Source: an uncultured Flavobacteriaceae bacterium
GTDB taxonomy: Bacteria; Bacteroidota; Bacteroidia; Flavobacteriales; Flavobacteriaceae
Direction: 5' to 3'
Length of the DNA stretch: 30,218 nucleotides
NCBI GenBank assembly: GCA_913044085.1
Contig: CAJWNW010000005.1
Coordinates: 1-30,218 of the forward strand
Shown: piece by piece, positions 21,476 through 28,188 of the stretch
Layout: each line of letters opens with the position of its first letter
How positions within the stretch are numbered: position 1 is the first letter of the stretch
Made by a program: the position numbers and the translations under genes
Notes under the pieces: generated by a model
The model's input: only the letters and a program-made list of their open reading frames with translations
Database searches by the model: none
Told to the model about the DNA's origin: nothing

Positions 21476-22828
21476 TCAATTATTTTTTTTCACAATAAAG
21501 AGCCCTTTTTGAATGTCACTAATTACAATGTACCCACTACTAAAGAAAGGATATACATTCCAAACGCCGTCAAAAGCAGCATTGTCATTTTCTGGGTAAG
21601 TATCAAAATAGCCTATTTCAACTATGGATTGATTTTCAATATTGCTTATGTTTATTTCTCGAATTCCTGCCCTGTAGCTCGCCAAATAATAGCTGTCTCC
21701 AACAATATATCCGTTGTGGTCTATAGATGTGTTGGTTCCAATGTATTCAAAACTCAGGCTGGGGCTGTCTAAATCACTCAAATCAAAAACAAGGGTACGG
21801 GTGTTGGTCCCTATATTGCGTTCATCCAGTTCATCTCCAACAATAAAATATTGCAAATCGTCTGTAAACCAACCTTGGTGTGTATAGCCAATATTACTGT
21901 ACTCAACTGTGGAAATGGTTACTGGGTTTGATTTGTCAGTTACATCAGCAATCACCACTTGATTTTCATTACTCCCAATGAGAATCTCTTTTCCAATATA
22001 GTCTGAGTCAGGACCATCATAGCTTAATACTTGAGCATCGTGGGAGTAGCCGCCTTCACCATAGCCACCTTCAAAAATGGGATTTGTTGGATTTTGAATA
22101 TTAATAAATAAAGGCCCACCGTTGTACTGGTTTCCTCGAGTCCCCACGACATAGGCATAACCAGAGTCTTCATCAATTACAATGTTGTGTGCGCTGCCAA
22201 ATTCCGTAAAATGGACATCTGCTTCAAATTCAATTGGGGTAATTTCAATATTTCTAAGACGTGTTAAATCAAAAACTTGCATACCATGGTTACTAGCTTC
22301 CGACACAATAAAAGCATGGTTTTGATACACTTTTATGTCTCGCCAAGAACTGTTAACGGTAGCTGTGGGTAGCACGCCTACGAGTATTAAGTTATCGGGA
22401 TCACTCATGTCCACAAAGGCGGTGTGAGAAGAAACGCCTACCAAGGCATATTCTTTGCCATTTTCAGGGTCTGTCCATCCCCAAGAATCGTTTCCTGAAA
22501 GACTACCACTGACAACTCCGATGCTCAGTGCTTCCAGGGACAAATAGCCAATGAGGTCAAACCCATCACATGGATAAATTCCAGCATAACCGTTTTCACA
22601 TGGTAGCGATGTGAAATCTACATTATCACAAAGATCACCGATACCATCATTATCGCTGTCTTCTTGATTTGGATTGGCCGATTCAGGACAATTATCATAG
22701 CCATCATAAATCCCATCTAAATCAGTATCAATAGCCCCGACTTGTATGGATTCAGAATCACAACCAACCATGAGATTTGCATTTGTAATTAGAATTAAAA
22801 GAAATGTGAATTTTTTTATGAAGCTCAT
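21476..22828 (-). CDS. choice-of-anchor B (LVIVD) lipoprotein with TSP3 repeats
   Basis: Protein of 450 residues with a signal ending in LMVGC (Cys23). Residues about 33-68 hold thrombospondin type 3 calcium-binding motifs, DTDLDGIYDGYDNCP and DSDNDGIGDLCD. The remainder is a propeller of LVIVD-type repeats (ALVGVSSHTAFVDMSDPDN, HAFIVSEASNHGMQVFDLT, GSAHNIVIDEDSGYAYVVG, GWFTDDLQYFIVGDE), matching the choice-of-anchor B family. It is the first gene of the four-gene lipoprotein operon and its stop overlaps the next frame. The function is unknown. No clear promoter box is seen in the 81-base gap to thiL. Confidence 0.87.
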   Translation of the reverse strand: MSFIKKFTFLLILITNANLMVGCDSESIQVGAIDTDLDGIYDGYDNCPESANPNQEDSDNDGIGDLCDNVDFTSLPCENGYAGIYPCDGFDLIGYLSLEALSIGVVSGSLSGNDSWGWTDPENGKEYALVGVSSHTAFVDMSDPDNLILVGVLPTATVNSSWRDIKVYQNHAFIVSEASNHGMQVFDLTRLRNIEITPIEFEADVHFTEFGSAHNIVIDEDSGYAYVVGTRGNQYNGGPLFINIQNPTNPIFEGGYGEGGYSHDAQVLSYDGPDSDYIGKEILIGSNENQVVIADVTDKSNPVTISTVEYSNIGYTHQGWFTDDLQYFIVGDELDERNIGTNTRTLVFDLSDLDSPSLSFEYIGTNTSIDHNGYIVGDSYYLASYRAGIREINISNIENQSIVEIGYFDTYPENDNAAFDGVWNVYPFFSSGYIVISDIQKGLFIVKKNN

Positions 22829-22897
22829 TTAGAAAAATTATAAATGTCAATTTACATTAAATTCTATAATTAAATCTTAAAAATTCCATAATTGCTG

Positions 22898-22905
22898 TAT
22901 TTTTG
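22898..22905 (+). promoter_or_regulatory. candidate -7 promoter element of thiL
   Basis: TATTTTTG fits TAnnTTTG and ends four bases before the thiL ATG at 22910. The surrounding TGTATTTTTGTGACATG differs from the sufE start region by one base. A start site at the ATG, giving a leaderless mRNA, is inferred. No -33 TTTG is obvious. Confidence 0.45.
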
Positions 22906-22909
22906 TGAC

Positions 22910-23956
22910 ATGTTAGAAAATACGAACCAAAACAGAACAGCTATTTCAAATCTCGGTGAATTTGGACTTATTAATCATTTGACTTCAAATTTTAAAATTA
23001 AAAATTCAACCACCATTACAGGTATTGGAGATGATGCGGCTGTTTTAAATTTTAAAGATAAATCGGTTGTTGTGTCCACTGACTTTTTAGTTGAAGGGGT
23101 GCATTTTGATTTGAGTTATATGCCCCTTAAACATTTGGGCTATAAAGCCGTTGTGGTCAACCTGTCTGATGTTTATGCCATGAATGCAATGGCTTCTCAA
23201 GTTACAGTTTCCATTGCCATTTCAAACAGATTTACGCTTGAGGCGATGGAGGCTCTATATGTTGGTATAAACAAAGCAGCTAAGTTTTATGGAGTAGATG
23301 TTATTGGAGGTGACACCACTTCATCGGTTAGTGGTTTAACCATTTCAGTGACAGCTATTGGTCATGTCACTGCTTCTGAGGTTGTAAAACGCAATGGCGC
23401 TAAACCCAACGACCTACTGGTAATTACTGGTGATATCGGAGCTGCTTATTTAGGCCTTCAGGTTTTGGAACGTGAAAAAGAAGTTTTTAAGGTTGACCCC
23501 AACAACCAACCCGATTTAGAGCACTATTCTTACATCATTGAGCGGCAGTTAAAACCTGAAGCGCGAAAAGACATTGTTGAGCTGCTTAAAGGTTTAGAGG
23601 TCAAGCCTACGGCAATGATTGATATAAGCGACGGCTTGTCCTCCGAAGTTATTCACCTTTGCAAGCAGAGTGGGGTTGGTTGTGATTTGTATGAAGACAA
23701 AATACCTTTAGACCCTCAAGTTATTTCAACTTGTGAGGAATTTAATTTAGACAGCACTACCATTGCCATGAGTGGCGGCGAGGATTATGAATTACTCATG
23801 ACCATATCTCAAGAGGACTACCCAAAAATAAAAGGCAATCCTAGTTTAACGGTTATTGGATACATGACAGAAGCACTCTCAGGAATGCATCTTGTGACTC
23901 GTGGCCAGGAGAAAATTCCAATCACAGCACAAGGATGGAATGCTTTAAAATCTTAA
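22910..23956 (+). CDS. thiL: thiamine-monophosphate kinase ThiL
   Basis: Enzyme of 348 residues that phosphorylates thiamine monophosphate to the active cofactor thiamine diphosphate with ATP. Visible family motifs are GIGDDAAVL near the N-terminus, VSTDFLVEGVHFDL, LGYKAVVVNLSDVYAMNA, VIGGDTTSS, MIDISDGLSSE and SGGEDYELLMTI; the repeated acidic GDD, SD, GGD and DGL groups bind Mg-ATP. I chose the ATG at 22910 (MLENTNQN). The open frame continues to a TTG 18 bases upstream, but that stretch is the -7-like box. It stands alone on the plus strand between two minus-strand operons and converges on gldD, with five bases between stops. Confidence 0.96.
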   Translation: MLENTNQNRTAISNLGEFGLINHLTSNFKIKNSTTITGIGDDAAVLNFKDKSVVVSTDFLVEGVHFDLSYMPLKHLGYKAVVVNLSDVYAMNAMASQVTVSIAISNRFTLEAMEALYVGINKAAKFYGVDVIGGDTTSSVSGLTISVTAIGHVTASEVVKRNGAKPNDLLVITGDIGAAYLGLQVLEREKEVFKVDPNNQPDLEHYSYIIERQLKPEARKDIVELLKGLEVKPTAMIDISDGLSSEVIHLCKQSGVGCDLYEDKIPLDPQVISTCEEFNLDSTTIAMSGGEDYELLMTISQEDYPKIKGNPSLTVIGYMTEALSGMHLVTRGQEKIPITAQGWNALKS

Positions 23957-23961
23957 AACAA

Positions 23962-24528
23962 TTAAAATTTCCATTCTAAACTTTCCACCAAACGTATCAT
24001 GTCTTTTTGCAAATAACGCACTGCCGGTAGTATGGAATCGTAGTTGGGCTTAACTTTAAAATATAAAGATCCTGTCAAAAAATGTTGGCTGCTATCAGTG
24101 ACATAAAACTGACATTGAGATGCGACAGGGCCTGTCAACTCATACATTTTTCCATAAACATTGGTTCGGAAGTTTTCAAATTTTTGTTCTGTAATCTCAT
24201 GTGCAACTTTTGCGTGATTTTTTGTGGTAAATTCTGTTTCCGAAACGTAGCGAGTAAGGTTTTCATTTAAAGGATGATAAGATAAATATAACTTCGCCTT
24301 CAGCAGCGGATAGTTTAAGTTAAGACTTTGTGAACTTTCTTTGTATTGTATACCCTCCACAATAGCCAATTTGTTTATATCAAATTTAACCGGTAGGTCC
24401 AAGGTAATATTTTGATAAAAAGCGTCAGGGTATTTCAAGCTTAAGTAAGCATTGGGCTTAGGAACAATGGTCTCACGACACCCCATAAAAGATAACATTA
24501 AAATAAAAATGGAATAATATAGTTTCAT
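23962..24528 (-). CDS. gldD: gliding motility lipoprotein GldD
   Basis: Predicted lipoprotein of 188 residues with signal SFMGC (Cys17) and then the GldD pattern PKPNAYLSLKYPDAFYQ, followed by mixed alpha-beta sequence including LKAKLYLSYHPL and a C-terminal RLVESLEWKF. GldD is required for gliding in Flavobacterium and is linked to the T9SS machinery, although its precise role is not settled. Its ATG overlaps the gldE stop by four bases (ATGA), the classical gldE-gldD pairing. The length is normal for the family. Confidence 0.93.
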   Translation of the reverse strand: MKLYYSIFILMLSFMGCRETIVPKPNAYLSLKYPDAFYQNITLDLPVKFDINKLAIVEGIQYKESSQSLNLNYPLLKAKLYLSYHPLNENLTRYVSETEFTTKNHAKVAHEITEQKFENFRTNVYGKMYELTGPVASQCQFYVTDSSQHFLTGSLYFKVKPNYDSILPAVRYLQKDMIRLVESLEWKF

Positions 24529-25847
24529 TTTTCTATAGACACTTTAATTTGTTTAATACGCTTGTTGTCAATGCTTTCAACAACAAAAGTATAGGCATCA
24601 AATTTATGCTTGCTTTTGATTTTTGGAAAACTTTTTGAAATTTCCAATACAAATCCTGCCAGAGTTTCAGATTCTCCCTTGTTTGTCTCAAAGGTAGTTT
24701 CATCTTCTAATTTTATAATTCTATAAAAATCTTTGAGTGTTGTTTTTCCTTCAAAAACATAATTAGCATCGTCAATTTTTGAGTAAATCAAATCATCGTC
24801 GTCAAATTCATCGCTAATATCACCTACAATTTCTTCAATGACATCCTCAAGCGAAACGACACCTGAGGTTCCTCCATACTCGTCTACTACAATTGCTAAA
24901 TGTATTTTTTTCTCCTGAAACTCTACCATCAAATCATCTAATTTTTTGTTTTCAGGAACAAAAAATGGGGCTCTTAACAAGCTGTTCCAGTTGAATTCTT
25001 TTTTATGGAGATGGGGCAATAAATCTTTGGCATAGAGAATACCGCACACCGAGTCGGTACTGTCCTGATAAACGGGAATTCTAGAATAGCCGTGCTTTAC
25101 AATTTTAGGGACAATGGTTTCAAAGTCCGCTGAGGCTTCAAGTGCAAAAACATCAATTCTCGGACGCATGACCTGTTTAGTGTCGGTGTTTCCAAAGGAA
25201 ACAATACCTTTTAATATTTTTTGTTCCTCTTTTGTTGTATCCTCCTCACTGGTCAATTCTAGGGCTTGAGATAGATAGTCGACATTTAAATTAGACTTTT
25301 GTTTTCCAAGCCGATTTTGAATCCATATTGTAAAGTTTTGCATTGGCATGCTTACAGGCGAAAATAAAACATCCATTATTTTTAATGGATGGGCCATAAA
25401 TTTTGAAAACTTCAAATTATTCCGGTTGGCATAGACTTTGGGTAGAATTTCGCCAAATAGAAGAATTAGAAAAGTGATTACAATAACTTCAATAAAAAAT
25501 ACCAAATCAATATCTATAAAACCAAGTTCGAGTTTTGTGTTTGTCTCCTTAAAAAAATAATCACTGAGGGCTGCAAATAAAAGAACAATTCCAATATTTA
25601 TAAAGTTATTTGCAACCAGTATGGTCGCTAATAATTTTTTTGGACGTTTTAAAAGTTGGGTGATAATATGGATAGATTTTGAGCCTTGTTCTTCAGAGGT
25701 TTCTAAATCGGCTTGGGTAAGTGAAAATAATGCCACCTCTACTCCAGAAATTAAGGCAGAGCAAAGCAGCAAAATCAAAATAGAAGCAATGCCTAAGATA
25801 AGTGTTGTATCTATGACTTGAAAAGCAATAAAACAGTCAGAATTCAA
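24525..25847 (-). CDS. gldE: gliding motility-associated protein GldE (CNNM/CorC family)
   Basis: Membrane protein of 440 residues. The N-terminal DUF21/CNNM domain (about 10-195) has hydrophobic segments near 14-36, 70-95 and 108-128. It is followed by a CBS pair (about 215-335: VMRPRIDVFALE, HGYSRIPVYQDS, LAIVVDEYGGTSGVVSLEDVIEEIVGDISDE) and a CorC/HlyC-associated domain (about 345-438). The family includes magnesium and cobalt efflux proteins. GldE is known to support GldD function in Flavobacterium, and the two genes overlap here. It lies 22 bases downstream of ssb, within a mutY-ssb-gldE-gldD run that is common in this family. Confidence 0.93.
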   Translation of the reverse strand: MNSDCFIAFQVIDTTLILGIASILILLLCSALISGVEVALFSLTQADLETSEEQGSKSIHIITQLLKRPKKLLATILVANNFINIGIVLLFAALSDYFFKETNTKLELGFIDIDLVFFIEVIVITFLILLFGEILPKVYANRNNLKFSKFMAHPLKIMDVLFSPVSMPMQNFTIWIQNRLGKQKSNLNVDYLSQALELTSEEDTTKEEQKILKGIVSFGNTDTKQVMRPRIDVFALEASADFETIVPKIVKHGYSRIPVYQDSTDSVCGILYAKDLLPHLHKKEFNWNSLLRAPFFVPENKKLDDLMVEFQEKKIHLAIVVDEYGGTSGVVSLEDVIEEIVGDISDEFDDDDLIYSKIDDANYVFEGKTTLKDFYRIIKLEDETTFETNKGESETLAGFVLEISKSFPKIKSKHKFDAYTFVVESIDNKRIKQIKVSIEK

Positions 25848-25869
25848 AGGCAGTTAGTTTGAGAAAAAA

Positions 25870-26316
25870 TTAAAAAGGTAAGTCGTTAATCTCATTGTTA
25901 TCTGTTTCTTTTACATCTGGATTTGGAGTTGTCTGCGCTTGCGCTGATACTGCTGTGGTTGGCACGGGGTTTTGCTCATTTTTATTTGTCAGAAAGGTAA
26001 AATCTGTACAAACAATCTCAGTGGAGTATCGGTCACTCCCTTTATCATCCTGCCATTTGCGAGTTTTCAAGCGCCCCTCAATATAAACACGGTCTCCTTT
26101 GTTAAGGTATTTTTCGCAAATTTCGGCTGCTTTATTTCTAACAACCACATTGTGCCATTCTGTATTGGTGACCTTTTCGTTGGTTTGTTTATTGGTATAG
26201 GTTTCGTTGGTGGCCAACGGAAAACGTCCCACACAATTTTTATCATCGAAATAGTGCATTTTAACTTGATCTCCTAAGTGACCAATAAGCATAACTTTAT
26301 TGAGCGTTCCAGACAT
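25870..26316 (-). CDS. ssb: single-stranded DNA-binding protein
   Basis: Protein of 148 residues with an N-terminal OB fold (1-110): MSGTLNKVMLIGHLG, the WHNVVVRNKAAEICEKYLNKGDRVYIEGRLKTRKWQ core and YSTEIVCTDFTFL. A Gln/Thr/Pro-rich linker follows, then the acidic tip ending NDLPF, which recruits replication and repair partners. This organisation is that of bacterial SSB. It lies 51 bases after mutY and 22 before gldE. SSB coats single-stranded DNA in replication and repair. The genome may carry another ssb copy elsewhere. Confidence 0.96.
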   Translation of the reverse strand: MSGTLNKVMLIGHLGDQVKMHYFDDKNCVGRFPLATNETYTNKQTNEKVTNTEWHNVVVRNKAAEICEKYLNKGDRVYIEGRLKTRKWQDDKGSDRYSTEIVCTDFTFLTNKNEQNPVPTTAVSAQAQTTPNPDVKETDNNEINDLPF

Positions 26317-26367
26317 GTTTTATTTATTTAGGTAAAGAAAATATAAATATATTTAAATAATAACAAT

Positions 26368-27408
26368 TTAAGGATTAAAAGCCTTAATAAATTGCGCAAC
26401 AACGGCTGGAACCGCATGTGCTTGCGCCTCTGCCCATGAAATGCCATCGTCAATATCATTTTTTATTTGAATAATCCAAAATTTGACATGTAAATCTTGA
26501 TGTGTTAATTTATGAAGAATGTCCTTTGAATTAAACAACTTGACATTTTTTAATTTAAGCGCATGAATTTTCTTGAAATATGAATTGGCTAACAGCTCCT
26601 TTTTTGAAATTGATGTGTCTGATTCAAGCATTGGGAATTGATATAAATGTTGCCATATACCTTTTTCAATTCTTTTCTCCAAAACGGTTTTCTGATTTTT
26701 AGTCAACAGCACTAAAAAGTTTAAATAACGTTTTCGAATTTTAATCTTTTTTAATTTGACAGGTAATTTCTGAATGCTTGCAGTGGCCAAGGCTGCACAT
26801 TCAGAATCTACAGGGCAATTGGAACAGTCTGGAGATTTTGGCTTGCATTGTTTTGCCCCAAACTCCATCAAGGCTTGGTTGTAGTCTCCAATATTATTTT
26901 TAGGCAGTAATGACATGGCCAATCGCTTAAACTGTTTAACGCCTTCAGTTGAATTTATGGGGGTATCAATACCAAAACAACGCGATAACACTCTGTAAAC
27001 ATTGCCATCCACAACCGCAACAGGCTCTTCGTAACATATCGAAGCAATAGCACTAGCCGTGTAATCTCCAACCCCCTTGAGCGATAAAAGTTCTTTGTAT
27101 GTTTTTGGGAAAACGCCGTTTAATTCTTCTGCAACATATTTTGCGGTTTTATGGAGGTTGCGTGCTCGAGAATAATAACCCAAACCTTGCCAGTGTTTAA
27201 GGACTTCGTCTTCTGATGCTTTCGCAAGTTCAAACACCGTTGGATAGTTTGCGGTAAATTTTAAATAATAGGGTAAGCCCTGTTTGATTTGTGTTTGCTG
27301 CAGTATGATTTCAGAAAGCCAAATCCTGTAGGGATCTTTGGTTTCACGCCAGGGGAGCGGTCTTTTATGAAAGGAGTACCATTGAATTAAATCAGAATTA
27401 AAATCCAT
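26368..27408 (-). CDS. mutY: A/G-specific adenine DNA glycosylase MutY
   Basis: Glycosylase of 346 residues that removes adenine mispaired with 8-oxoguanine. It has the catalytic Glu33 in WLSEIILQQTQ, the helix-hairpin-helix LKGVGDYTASAI (110-121) and the catalytic Asp134 in AVVDGNVYR. The [4Fe-4S] cluster cysteines are 188, 195, 198 and 204 (C-x6-C-x2-C-x5-C). The C-terminal NUDIX-like domain (about 225-340) recognises 8-oxoG. The cluster is presumably supplied by the SUF system encoded about 9 kb away. It is divergent from the HU gene across a 130-base gap with promoter boxes for both. Confidence 0.97.
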   Translation of the reverse strand: MDFNSDLIQWYSFHKRPLPWRETKDPYRIWLSEIILQQTQIKQGLPYYLKFTANYPTVFELAKASEDEVLKHWQGLGYYSRARNLHKTAKYVAEELNGVFPKTYKELLSLKGVGDYTASAIASICYEEPVAVVDGNVYRVLSRCFGIDTPINSTEGVKQFKRLAMSLLPKNNIGDYNQALMEFGAKQCKPKSPDCSNCPVDSECAALATASIQKLPVKLKKIKIRKRYLNFLVLLTKNQKTVLEKRIEKGIWQHLYQFPMLESDTSISKKELLANSYFKKIHALKLKNVKLFNSKDILHKLTHQDLHVKFWIIQIKNDIDDGISWAEAQAHAVPAVVAQFIKAFNP

Positions 27409-27427
27409 TTCTTATAGGCGTGAGATA

Positions 27428-27435
27428 CAAAAATA
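27428..27435 (-). promoter_or_regulatory. candidate -7 promoter element of mutY
   Basis: On the minus strand TATTTTTG fits TAnnTTTG and lies 19 bases before the mutY ATG. A -33 element is not clear. It would drive mutY and possibly ssb, gldE and gldD. Confidence 0.4.
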
Positions 27436-27468
27436 AACTATTTAGCGTTTAAATTTTAATTATATAGC

Positions 27469-27501
27469 TTTGAAATATTGAATTTAAAATACATATATTT
27501 G
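27469..27501 (+). promoter_or_regulatory. promoter of the HU-family gene
   Basis: A TTTG (27469-27472) and a TATATTTG (27494-27501) are separated by 21 bases, which is a full match to the Bacteroidota -33/-7 promoter. It lies 37 bases before the ATG and is the best promoter in the window, as expected for an abundant DNA-binding protein. Confidence 0.75.
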
Positions 27502-27538
27502 CATCCCCTCAGATAACATTAACTTAAATAGACAAATT

Positions 27539-27829
27539 ATGACAAAGGCAGAAATAGTAACTAAAATCTCGAACGATTTAGGCATTGAAAAAACGGATGT
27601 ATTAGCAACCGTTGAATCTTTCATGTCAGAAGTCAAAGGGTCTTTAGAATCTGGAAATAACGTTTACCTAAGAGGTTTTGGTAGTTTCGTGGTTAAAACA
27701 CGTGCGGAAAAAATCGGTAGAAATATTTTGAAAAACACATCAATAAAGATACCAGCACACAATATACCTTCATTTAAACCTTCAAAAATATTTCTTGAAG
27801 GTGTGAAAAAGAAGGTAAAAGTTAATTAA
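27539..27829 (+). CDS. HU-family DNA-binding protein
   Basis: Protein of 96 residues with the HU/IHF fold: TKAEIVTKISNDLGIEKTDV at the N-terminus, the GFGSFVVKTRAEKIGRN stretch with the conserved GFGSF, a beta arm containing the intercalating proline in IPAHNIPSFKPS, and a C-terminal helix. It bends and compacts DNA. A strong promoter lies upstream. It stands before the small ribosomal-type gene (25 bases on) and RNase G, a neighbourhood seen in other Bacteroidota, with mutY divergent. Confidence 0.96.
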   Translation: MTKAEIVTKISNDLGIEKTDVLATVESFMSEVKGSLESGNNVYLRGFGSFVVKTRAEKIGRNILKNTSIKIPAHNIPSFKPSKIFLEGVKKKVKVN

Positions 27830-27854
27830 TTAATAAAATAAACAAAGTTTATAT

Positions 27855-27944
27855 ATGCCCAGTGGTAAAAAACGTAAAAGACACAAGGTAGCTACGCATA
27901 AGCGTAAAAAAAGACGTCGTGCAAATCGACACAAAAAGAAGTAA
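27855..27944 (+). CDS. 29-residue basic ribosomal-type protein (AURKAIP1/COX24-like)
   Basis: A 30-codon frame with an ATG and TAA. The product begins MPSGKKRKRHKVATHKRKK and ends RRRANRHKKK; 19 of its 29 residues are Lys, Arg or His. The KRKKRRRANRHKKK end fits the AURKAIP1/COX24 C-terminal motif of mitochondrial ribosomal protein mS38. From memory, equally tiny proteins with this motif are annotated in many Bacteroidota beside the HU and RNase G genes. It follows the HU gene by 25 bases and is followed directly by a terminator, so the two form a short operon. A role as a small ribosomal protein or ribosome-assembly factor is inferred. It falls below common gene-calling length limits. Confidence 0.8.
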   Translation: MPSGKKRKRHKVATHKRKKRRRANRHKKK

Positions 27945-27950
27945 ACTGAG

Positions 27951-27973
27951 AAAGTAGCCCTGGCTGCTTTTTT
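27951..27973 (+). terminator. Rho-independent terminator after the HU operon
   Basis: An 8-bp stem AAAGTAGC/GCTGCTTT with one G-T pair (27951-27958 with 27963-27970) has a CCTG loop and runs into further T. It separates the HU/small-protein operon from the RNase G transcript. Confidence 0.8.
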
Positions 27974-28069
27974 CGATTTTTTAAAGAACGTTCATTGACA
28001 TCAAATTCATGTATTTTTCAACTATACCTTGTTGGAAATTATGAATTTATCGGGATTAAATCCTGTGAT

Positions 28070-28175
28070 ACTTGTGGTCATAATAAACCACAAGTTCTTA
28101 CCATACTTTTTAAAAGCTTGTGGTAAGTCAAAGAATTATTGTACAATCCATCTGTACAAAATTAATTGTACAGAT
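28070..28175 (+). promoter_or_regulatory. structured leader upstream of RNase G with alternative hairpins
   Basis: The 215-base gap before RNase G holds overlapping inverted repeats. Arm A ACTTGTGGT (28070-28078) pairs perfectly with arm B ACCACAAGT (28087-28095). Arm C CTTACCA (28097-28103) pairs with the end of arm D CTTGTGGTAAG (28117-28127). Arm B can instead pair with the first eight bases of D, so A-B plus C-D excludes B-D. Further on, ATCTGTACAA (28150-28159) pairs with TTGTACAGAT (28166-28175), a 10-bp stem ending 13 bases before the ATG, preceded by the palindrome ATTGTACAAT (28138-28147). This suggests a regulated 5' leader, perhaps cleaved by RNase G itself. Protein-binding operators are an alternative. 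The promoter is not clear; a weak TATACCTTG lies at 28023-28031. Confidence 0.5.
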
Positions 28176-28188
28176 TAAAATTAACATT

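Noticed and set aside
22829..22909. Possible TPP riboswitch before thiL
   Set aside because: The gap is only 81 bases, AT-rich and lacks the conserved CUGAGA-type core; the promoter box touches the start codon, leaving no leader.
27995..28000. TTGACA, resembling a sigma-70 -35 box before RNase G
   Set aside because: Bacteroidota housekeeping promoters use TTTG/TAnnTTTG and no matching -10 stands at 17 bases; only a weak TATACCTTG is near.
28120..28188. A 23-residue N-terminal extension of RNase G from GTG
   Set aside because: It starts inside arm D of the hairpin region and continues through the TGTACA repeats; the ATG at 28189 gives the normal family N-terminus.
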